Shown in pieces: positions 55,691 to 64,000 of a stretch of DNA of 64,000 bases. The stretch is from contig VCMS01000194.1 of assembly GCA_022539475.1 (NCBI GenBank), forward strand, positions 42,437-106,436. Direction: 5' to 3'. How positions within the stretch are numbered: position 1 is the first letter of the stretch; every line of letters starts with the position of its first letter. The translations under genes were made by a program, and so were the position numbers. Below the pieces are notes generated by a model that saw only the letters and a list, made by a program, of their open reading frames with translations, made no database searches and was not told where the DNA came from. This stretch comes from Gracilaria domingensis. Lineage: Eukaryota > Rhodophyta > Florideophyceae > Gracilariales > Gracilariaceae.

Positions 55691-55880
55691 AGGTGTGAGG
55701 TCAGGTGGTACTCTAACGAGTTCAGAAGTTTGATTGATTGGATGGCCCCTTCGGGAGATTGCACTCTAGTGAACTCACCCCCTGCGTTCACTGGAAACAG
55801 TTCTCGATTTACCCCGCGTATCGGTGATCTGGTGGACGTTGGTAACCGTTCTTACGGGTTGTTCATCGGTAATCTGCAGT

Positions 55881-57992
55881 ATGCCGATATCAACTCGGAA
55901 CTCTAGGGCTCGCTCCGTCAACTCGGCTAGCTCCGCTCCTACGGCTGCTTCCCGCGCACAGGCGCCGGCCCCGGAGGGAAATCCTTACCCAGAGCTCACT
56001 CGATCCCGAGAAGCAACCTCATCGGGTGAAGTACCCCAAGAGGCTGTTGTCCCCATGACCCCGCGAGCGGCAACACCGCCACCGGTAGTGGAGACACCGT
56101 CTTCGGCCCCTTTGGGAGCGCAGACCCCGCTAGCTATAAGAAGTCTATGAGCCGGGATGGACAATGCTGACATTGCCCTTAGGGACCTCAAGGAGGGCGT
56201 GGAGGATCTTAGACAGACTTTGAAACACGCCCAAGTTAGGGAAGTCTCAGGAGATATTCGCCTTCTGAGGCAGGACATGAATTTCTTCTTAGAAAGTTTT
56301 GGGACCACGCAGGCTTTTGTGGACGAGTACCGAAGAACGGTCCAAGAATCTCAAATCGAGAGGCAACGATTGCAAGACAGGTTGGACAATCTGGAAGCAA
56401 TTATCCGGATGGATGAAGATCTAGAAGCCGCCGAACGGAATAAATCCGAATCGGAAGCCTCAGTACATCGTTCCGCTAAGCGGAGTCGCCGAAAGCCTAA
56501 GAAGGACTCGCGTCATTACTCGGATTCATCTGATTCTGACTCCGACAGTAGCTCGGACGGCTCGTCATCATCGTCATCTTCCGATTCTTCGGCTATTGAC
56601 TACCATAAGAGTTCCAGTTCTACTTGTTTTAAGGCTACTCATTCCACTGTTGGAGCTATTCGCACCCGCAAAAAGGGAAAGAGCGACCCTGGTCTAAAGG
56701 AAATCAAACCAACGAGTCCGTTGTATCGGAAATTGCTTTCGTACCGTTGCTACCGGTTACAGAACACTGCGTCGTCAAGGACCTCTAAAGGCACTGGAAA
56801 AGTTAGAGACTATATCCGTAGACTCGGCGTCACACTCAACAAGAAGGAGTTTACAGGAGAAGACCCAATCATGGTGCTAGATTTCTTCTCGGGGTATGTT
56901 TAAGAAGCGGATATCCTCGGTATGAGTGAGGGACAGGCGTTTATAACCCTCCCGTATTTCCTAAAAGGATTGGCAGAAGATCAGTTTAACTCCGCACGCG
57001 GATCCTCAACAGCTCCTGACGAGGGCGGAGTTACATGCTGGCCCGAGGCGGTTCATTACCTCCTCAGGTCATACGCTACTGGTCACGCCATTTAAAATGC
57101 TACCACAGCCCTGAGGGAGACGATGCAACGCCCGGATGAAGACGAAACGGCTTATTCAACGCGCCTGAATAAGGCCTTTCACCGTTGCGGTAATGTACAT
57201 CCTTCTCAAGAGAGATGTTCCATATTTGTTGATGGATTGGATCCCGCAATTAGGGCACTTGTCGCCCGACATAGGGAAGAGAAGAGGCGAGTTTGCTACC
57301 TAGAGCTCATACAGTATGCCCAGGCAGAAGGAGACACACTCCGTGCACGGAGCTCTTCTCGATCTAAATCCCGAAGGGTCCTCTTCGCCGAGAAATCGGA
57401 TTCTTCACTTTCCCGTAGCCGTGGGAATCACCCCAGTATTGGCTATGATAATGTGAACCTCGTAGGTACTGAACTTGATTCGATTGGTACTTCGGACCTC
57501 CCCTCGACATCGGCTCCGTCTTCGGATACTGACCCGGCGTTATACGCTCAGAGAAACCGAGTCCCTGCAGCTCCGATACCGTTTTCGGGTCACAACATGA
57601 GATTCACCCGCCCTGGATGGAAGGATACTGCCCCGCAAGGTCGTACGGTTTTTCGTTCGCATGACAACCCGACCCCGGTGATCTGTTACGAGTGTTACCA
57701 ATTTGGTCATATCTCAACACAGTGCACGTTCCCTCAACGGGAGAGGTCAAAACTTATCGCTTAATATGAGTCGCTCTCACCAGAGAATCAGGCTCGTGTT
57801 CCGAGAACATCCTATGAAGTGGCCAAGTTTGCATTGACCCTTTATCAGGGAAATGGAGGAACCAACGTTGCTGTACTTAATCATACACCGGCCCAACCGT
57901 TGGTGGAACGACGTGTACCCGCGAACGGGAATCAACTCGATGCCCAGGACGGGAATCGCCCGCAACAGGCGGTACTTGCTCCGAAAAACTAA
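55881..57992 (+). pseudogene. Gag of element C, four stops
   Basis: A single reading frame runs from the ATG (MPISTRNSRAR) to the TAA at the slip site, interrupted by stops at 56148, 56901, 57093 and 57762. Domains follow Gag A: coiled region (QVREVSGDIRLLRQDMNFFL), Ser/Asp-rich segment, capsid-like block (YIRRLGVTLNKKEF ... ALVARHREEKRR), CCHC knuckle CYECYQFGHISTQC. Each stop replaces a sense codon of Gag A (for example Gln at 56901), so these are point mutations. Confidence 0.85.
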
Positions 57993-58048
57993 TCTTGGGA
58001 GTCTCCCCGGTGGAAGGGGCGTCTTCTGAGCCGAATGTGAAGACGTCC
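57983..58048 (+). promoter_or_regulatory. Programmed -1 frameshift signal, element C
   Basis: G AAA AAC (57983-57989) precedes the gag TAA, and pol lies in the -1 frame, open through the signal. GGGCGTCTTC (58017-58026) pairs with GAAGACGTCC (58039-58048), ten pairs with one G-U, across a 12-nt loop. The stem differs in sequence from element A but is kept by paired changes. Confidence 0.75.
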
Positions 58049-59026
58049 GAAGCGCCTTCGCTTCACTCCCCGGTTGTTAGAATCCTTACGAGGACGATGG
58101 CTGCCACAGACGTGGATTCAAAACACTGCAGTGTTTTACGTCGCCTGTGGATACGGTCCCGCAACCTCCGTATCCCGGATCGAGTCTTTGTTATGGCGAA
58201 AAGAAATTACAAGGTATATGCCGATCTCGGCCTTTCCGCCCAATTTATGGTTCGTCAACTTGCGGTCCTAGACACAGGCGCCGCCCCAAACCTAATCCAT
58301 CGGAGGCTAATACCGCCCGCACTTCGGGAAACAATTCGTTTCAGTCCAGCATTGGATATCGCTGATGCGAACAATAATCCGATTCGAACGGCAAGCTACA
58401 TAGCGCTCTTGGTGAGATTAGGAACCTGTTTGGTTAAAATCGACTTTGTCGTCTGCGACTCAATAGCAGCTCCGATCATTCTCGGCTGTGACTTTTGTAA
58501 CCGCTTCGTGGAAGCAATCCGTCCGCGAAAACGAGAGGCGGAGATGGCGGATGGCTCCGTTTTGCCGATTGTCCGGAGACATTTCAGAGCTGCTACGCAG
58601 AAACATGTCCCGTTACCGGTCGGCCAAAAAGCAGCCAAAGATGACATGGAATCTACGAAGTTACGGGTCCTGAAAACCGTACCACTTCCACCTGAGTCCC
58701 AGGTATGGGTTCATGTTACCACCAAACACTATGGTCTTCATATTGTACAACCGCTGCCGGCTCTCTATGAACAGCGCCAAATAGCCTTGGCTAATGGAGT
58801 CGTTATGATTCAACCGCATGAACCTTTCAAGGTAATGATCGCCAACTTTGGCAGAACCACCCAGTGGTTAGTCAAGAACCAAGTTGTGGGCTCGGTGCTA
58901 CCGCACCCTGCCGCGGTGATCCCTACTAAGATCCCCATTGGGACGGTTCTCGGAGCATCTGACCCTAAGGAGGGGGAGGAGACAGTTGATTCGCATAAGC
59001 TTGACGCTTCGGAAGTCACCGAGTAA
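57990..59026 (+). pseudogene. Aspartic protease region, element C Pol
   Basis: The frame is open from the slip site to a TAA at 59024. It contains the active site LDTGAAPNLIH and ILGCDFCNRFVEAIRP, then the conserved stretch to VVGSVLPHPAAVIPTKIP that leads to RT. A purine tract lies at 58966-58981. This is the longest intact part of Pol in the element. Confidence 0.88.
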
Positions 59027-61198
59027 TCGGATTCAGATGATCCGAGACCTTCAGAGCTCAGGTCTGTGTCACCGGGCAGTGAACAGACGGATCCTATCGA
59101 GAGGTTAATGAAGCTCAATCTGGAGCATGTGCCTGAATCCCATTTGGAGAAACTCCGCGGGATGTTGCGTGAGTCTACGCCCATGTGGGATGGAACACTG
59201 GGAACTATCAATATCACGGAACATTGCATTGATCTACTTCCGAATACTCGGCCCATTTCTCAACACCCTTACAGGGCAGGATCGAAGGCTCGGGAAGAAG
59301 AGAAAGCTCAAGTGGAGAAGATGCTGCGCGCTGGCGTCATCGAACCCGCTCAGTCTTCGTGGGCATCACGAGTAGTGCTGGTTCCGAAACCGGATGGCTC
59401 TTGGAGATTCTGTATAGATTACCGAAAGTTAAATACGGTCACTGTGAAGGATGTATATCCGATACCCCGAATGGATGAATATATCGATTCTCTAGGGAGC
59501 GCTAATGTATTCACCACCCTGGATGCTAATTGGGGATATTGGCAGGTGCCCATTAGGGAAACAGACAATGATAAGACAGCATTTGTATGCCACCAAGGCC
59601 TGTACCGTTTCCGGAGAATGCCCTTTGGGTTAACCAATGCTCCTGCAACGTTCCAACGAGCGGTAGATATCCTCCTCGCAAGGTTCAAATGGACCACATG
59701 CTTGGTGTATCTGGACGACATTGTCGTGTTCTCCAACAATCTGGATGACCATCTAGCGCACTTAAGGGATGTTATGTGAGTACTGCGAGACGCAGGAGTA
59801 ACGTTGAAACTCAAGAAGTGTGAGTTCTTCACCGAATCAGTTAAATATCTGGGACACATTATCCGCCCCGGAAAACTTTCAATCGATGAAGTACGCGTCA
59901 AATCCCTGAAGGAGGCGAAGCACCCAACCACTCAGACGGAGTTACGATCGATTTTAGGCGTATGTAACGTGTATCGACGATTTGTCCCGAGCTCTGCAGA
60001 CATAGTGTCACCACTAAACAAACTCCTAACGAAAGGACAGCCAGTAGATTTGGAACACTTTGGGAAAGCAGAAGCGTCCGCCTTCGCGACATTGGTTGAT
60101 GCAGTAACCTCTCCGCCAATCCTGGGCTTACCCAAGCGCGGGATGCCATACGAAGTCGACACGGATGCTAGCGCGAACCAGGTTGGTTGTGCGTTGTTTC
60201 AGACCGACTAGAACGGTGAGCGACAGCCTATCGGGTACTGGTCGAGGTCACTGAACGTGCATGAAAGGAATTACTCGGTTTCCGAGAAAGAATGCCTCGC
60301 GGTAGTGTGGGCCTTGTCCACACTCAGGCCCTACTTAATGGGAACCCATTTCCGGGTGCATACTGATCACGCGTGCCTACGTTGGCTCATGGAAATCACC
60401 AAACCCTCGGGACGTTTGATGCGCTGGGGACTGCGATTGTCGGAATTCGATTTTGAAGTAGTCTATAAGAAAGGCTCCCTCAACTTACAAGCTGATGCAC
60501 TATCCCGCCTGGGCACATCGGCAGAGGCAGAGCCTACGGAGGACACTGATATACCATGTTTTATGGTTGGAGACCTGGAAGGAGAAACTGAGATCCTATC
60601 GGATGATGTGTGTGATGACATACTCGCCACACAAACGGTCGAACCGACACCCGGTTCATTCATACCCATTACTCCAGAGGAGATGATAAGGGAACAGCAA
60701 ACGGACCCTTTTTGCACCCAGGTGCGAGCCCGTTTGAACGGTAGATACAGAATACCTTTCGAGGTTCATGATCAAGGATACCTTGCGAGGATGGTGGAAT
60801 CTTCACCAGAGATGGTAGTACCACACTCGCTGCAGAGTCGTGTACTTCATTTGTCACACTATATGAAGTTAGGAGCCCATCCAGGAGTTCGGAAGCTGTA
60901 TCTCACCTTGCGAAGGGACTTCTATTGGCCCGCTATGGCGTTTGACTGCTACGCGGTTCGTCGCTCTTGTCAAGACTGCGCCAAGAATGACATTAAACTC
61001 CGTAAGTACTCGAAGGAGTTGAAGCTATTCCCTGCGAGGTCACCACTTGAGTTCGTCACCATCGACATCTCGGGAGAACTCATCAAGACCCCCAGGAGTA
61101 ATCAATACCTGCTGGTCGTAACTGACAGATTCTCCAAGTTGGACAGGACAGTTCCGCTTAACGGATTACCGCTGCTGCAGTGGCACAAGCCTTCGTGA
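59027..61198 (+). pseudogene. RT, RNase H and integrase N-terminus, element C
   Basis: Same frame as the protease after the stop at 59024. RT has VPKPDGSWRFCIDYRKLN and catalytic YLDD (CLVYLDDIVVFS); RNase H has EVDTDASANQVGCALF; integrase begins with HYMKLGAHPG ... CQDCAK and TIDISG. Stops fall at 59777 (where element A has Arg) and 60209 (where it has Glu). The frame is lost at about 61170, within the integrase core. Confidence 0.9.
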
Positions 61199-62020
61199 GC
61201 CACTGGGTGTTTGTCTATGGATCGCCTGTACAGCTATTATCCAATAACGGCTCACAATTCACATTCAAGACGTGTGCCGGATCCTGGATTAAGGAATTTG
61301 TTTGTAACTACATATCATCCCCAAGCGAATGGGCAAGTGGAAAGATTTAACCGAACTATACTCGGGACTTTGAGATCCTATGTCGCGGATCACCCCAAAA
61401 CTTGTGACTTGTATACAGACGCAAAACCCTACGCGTACAACACCCAGGTTCATTGGATAACGTCATTATCACCATTCGAATTGGTACTTTCGCGAATACC
61501 GCCACCACTGGCAATTGAAGCGCAGCCAACACTGGATACGTTCCCCTCACCGATTATGTATCGGGAAGCATGTAAAAAATGGCTTACCAAGCTGGTACCT
61601 GTTGCTAGGCCCTCAATGGACAAAGCGCAGCGATCCTACAAACGGCACTTCGATAGTCGAATTCGGAGACCGCTACCTCAATTCAGGGAAGAAGACTACG
61701 TGTTCCTCCGCAAAGAGTACTACAATCCTGAAAAGGGACGGCGCCACAAGTTATCGCCAATCGCGAGTGGACCCTACCGAATAGCTTCCATACAGAACAA
61801 CAGCGCCGTACTGAATATTGACAATCAGCACGAACGGGTGTACCGTGATCGCGTCTATCGCGCCCCGAGTCCTCTCCAGAAAGTCGTCTCAACACCGGTA
61901 CCCGGGAATCCCGAAACTGCTACGCAGGATAGCGCCGCACGCTCGAAGTACACTGTTCACCGACCTTCGGTTCTTCCTCACCCGCAGCACGGTCTTTCTG
62001 ACCTACCTGAAGTCTCCTAG
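61199..62020 (+). pseudogene. Integrase C-terminal half, element C
   Basis: In the middle frame, 61200-61265 reads through HWVFVYGSPVQLLSNNGSQF: the second catalytic Asp (SDNG in element A) is Asn. The main frame resumes by about 61300 with NLFVTTYHPQANGQVERFNR and the GPY/F motif HKLSPIASGPYRI. Two compensating indels therefore flank the catalytic region. A TAG ends the frame at 62018. Confidence 0.85.
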
Positions 62021-63189
62021 GCACTCAAAGATAATCCTACCCTCTCTCGGGCTACTTATACTAACTCAAATAGAGTTCACCCACCGCACACGGTTATTTC
62101 TGACGCTAACGTATCGCACCCTAAGAAGGGGGAGGAGGCTGGAAATCGCTCTCGTATATCGGCCGCACCGGCATCGTCGGAACCCAACCGAGGCGCACGG
62201 TCACCGACAGAGATAGAAGCCCAAGCCGAGAATCGTAAGACTAACGCGTCAACACGCACAGTAATCGACGACCCGGCCAGGACCACCGTCAGTACGGAAG
62301 GAAGAACCCAGAAAGGGGAAGAAGCAGCTCAGGTTAGCAAGCCGTTTGGGGATCCGTCCAAACCCATGGATCGCGACGCTACGCGCCCGTGTAATGCGCA
62401 AAGTTCCGAGAGAACGGCGAAAGCAGTCTCAGCGGACCCACTCATGGGGTAAACGGATAAGAATCCCAAAGGGAGCGGCCTGTAGCAGGCGAAGGAAGCT
62501 GGAGACACTGGAAGCCGAAGCCGGAAGCCAGAAGAAGAAGGCAAAAGTAACCCCGTAGGGCAAGCTGAAGCACACAGGACTGCAAGAGCGGCGCCCGAAA
62601 TAACGGTGTAAAATCCACGTCCGTGTCGTGCACGGGTGGCCTCCCAGACGGGAGATAGGAGATTTGTGACTGTAATCACATGCCGTGGCGAGCGCGAGCA
62701 CGTGCTATCCTGTGGCCGTTCACCGGTGGCAGGCAATGTTTTGAACCGTTTCCGGTACGTGTGACGCACGCGCCCTCACGCCCAGCCAATGAAGATGGAT
62801 GGCAACGCGCCGTGGCCCGTCAATCCGCCGCCCTGCTCAGTGAGCGTGTTTGCAAGCCTCTCCGTCACAACGGCTTTTCCCCGTCGAAGAAGGCACTACA
62901 CTCGAATTCGAGACGCGACCGTTCGTCGGCCTGTCGCCCTCTCGGCAAGAGACGCGAAAAGCCGAACTCCGGATGCAACGACGTTTCAGTGGAGACCGGG
63001 CCAGAAGAAATCGGACATCGAATTCGGAAGTTCACGCAGATTCCGTCACAACGGCAGTTACCATCGTGGTGACCTCACACAGCGTCTCCGGAATCGGATT
63101 GTATCTGAGTATCTCCCTATACTCATGGAGTGAAAGCCTACGCGAGCCGTATGGCGGGAAGAACCGAAGCGATGTCCTAAGACGAAAAG
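62021..63189 (+). pseudogene. Linker between integrase and chromodomain, element C
   Basis: Hydrophilic, Ser/Thr/Glu/Lys-rich coding remnants in shifting frames, with a purine tract at 62121-62137. No conserved domain. The position and character match the linker of element A. Confidence 0.5.
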
Positions 63190-63465
63190 GAACTTTTCGA
63201 GTTCGTCATCGACCGCATCGTGAAGGCACGACTATGCAGCACGACGGGACACTACTCTACCGAATGCGTTGTACGGGACATCCCCCAGCGAACGACACAT
63301 GAACCTATCGAGCACCTTCCGAGGTCAAAGGTAATCTCATACCATCGCCGACCCGGACGAACTCCCCACAACCCTGGAAAAGGCCCAGGTGGCGTCACCG
63401 TAACCAGTAGACTACTCGGTAGAAGCGTCCACCGCTCCGCGGTTGGTGGAAAGGACTCTTGAGAG
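63190..63465 (+). pseudogene. Chromodomain remnant, element C
   Basis: FVIDRIVKA, then one base out of frame QHDGTLLYRMRCTGHP, then back in frame HEPIEHLPRSKVISYHRR. This matches the chromodomain of element A segment by segment. Two opposite indels have broken the frame. Confidence 0.7.
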
Positions 63466-64000
63466 TATAGACAGGCGAACAGCTTCTTCTATGTATGATT
63501 GTAGGAGAGAAGAACTAGTAGACACCAGCTTGCGTTCAGTACCGTCATACCGTGTTTGTGCACGAATTAGAAGTAAGAAGAAGATCTAAGAAGCCGCCAA
63601 CGTATGGCTAAGAAGATCTGAAAGGAAAGTGCAGATGTAGATTGAAGCTGCAGGTCGACGAAAGATGAAGATTGCACAGAAGCCCTCACAGAGGACTGCA
63701 GGGAAGGAAAAAGCGATACTTCTCTAGTAGGTAGATTCGGTTACTACTTTGAAGTAGGATTTCAATGTGCGCAGGCTACAGCAGAAGCCACCGCCTCACT
63801 CAGGCCTAACTCCGAGTGATCCCTCGGAGTATCATCCCATCTCGTCAGAGTCGGAGTGTGACTCACTACTATGCGCACCTCCATGATCGTAAGCCGTGCT
63901 CTGGCTCTTACCCTATAAGATGGACTGAGTTGGCCAAGCGCCGTCATCTGGCCGCCAGGCGGTCAGGTATCCTCCGGGATCGGAAACCCCCATGCTTATC
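63466..64000 (+). other. Element C sequence downstream of the chromodomain
   Basis: Purine-rich in 63500-63720 and without ORF. It should approach the 3' LTR, which is not recognised before the window ends. Confidence 0.35.

Larger units (their letters stand above)
54902..64000 (+). mobile_element. Element C: decayed Ty3/gypsy chromovirus, 3' end outside window
   Basis: Same order as element A: LTR, primer site, gag, -1 frameshift signal, protease, RT, RNase H, integrase with GPY/F motif, linker, chromodomain. Gag has four in-frame stops and Pol has several stops and indels, so it is a dead copy. No 3' LTR is seen before the window ends; the last 500 bp should be close to it. Confidence 0.9.

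Overview
The window reads as nuclear DNA from a photosynthetic eukaryote, most likely a unicellular red alga. The evidence is a plastid-type DnaJ with a transit-like leader, a CBM20-bearing phosphoglucan water dikinase (starch metabolism), very few and short introns (three recognised among sixteen genes), and chromovirus-type Ty3/gypsy elements. The red-algal assignment is an inference; a green alga or glaucophyte would normally be richer in introns.

Layout. 1-17.4 kb and 53-64 kb are transposon territory. Element A (1-8417, minus strand, cut by the left edge) is a Ty3/gypsy chromovirus with an intact Gag and a Pol broken by two stops and a frameshift. Element B (8986-17353, minus) is complete: two 961-bp LTRs about 98% identical, a 5-bp target duplication CAACT, a primer site and a polypurine tract. 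It nevertheless lacks the capsid domain and nearly all of RT, RNase H and integrase, so it looks like a non-autonomous element moved in trans. Element C (54902-64000, plus, cut by the right edge) is a decayed relative of A. Further LTR pieces lie at 52961-53377 and 53608-54554. All three elements put pol in the -1 frame after the same slippery heptamer; in A and C a compensated hairpin follows.

17.4-23.4 kb is AT-rich and without recognisable genes, apart from a patch of degenerate short repeats (18.6-19.05 kb) and a TATA-containing segment.

23.4-51.1 kb is the gene block: a four-CBS/PB1/TPR protein, an SRPBCC protein, RuvBL2 (reptin), plastid DnaJ, an APH-fold kinase-like protein, mitochondrial uS4, ISCA2, a membrane RING-H2 protein (one intron), a CCDC90/MCUR1-like protein (one intron), NF-YB, an unknown protein, a PEP mutase/isocitrate lyase family enzyme (one in-frame intron), an RPAP3-like R2TP subunit, phosphoglucan water dikinase, a secreted membrane-anchored zincin, and an RHBDD1-like rhomboid. 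From the SRPBCC gene to the dikinase, 13 consecutive genes strictly alternate strand, so every promoter between them is shared head to head and every 3' end is shared tail to tail, with stop-to-stop gaps as small as 6, 28 and 40 bp.

Functional threads: RuvBL2 and RPAP3 belong to the same R2TP/HSP90 complex; uS4m, ISCA2 and the CCDC90-like protein are all predicted mitochondrial and lie within 3 kb; the dikinase and the DnaJ point to starch and plastid biology. Base composition is sharply uneven: 33.9-38.7 kb and 47.5-48.3 kb are extremely GC-rich, which fills them with long spurious ORFs on all frames.
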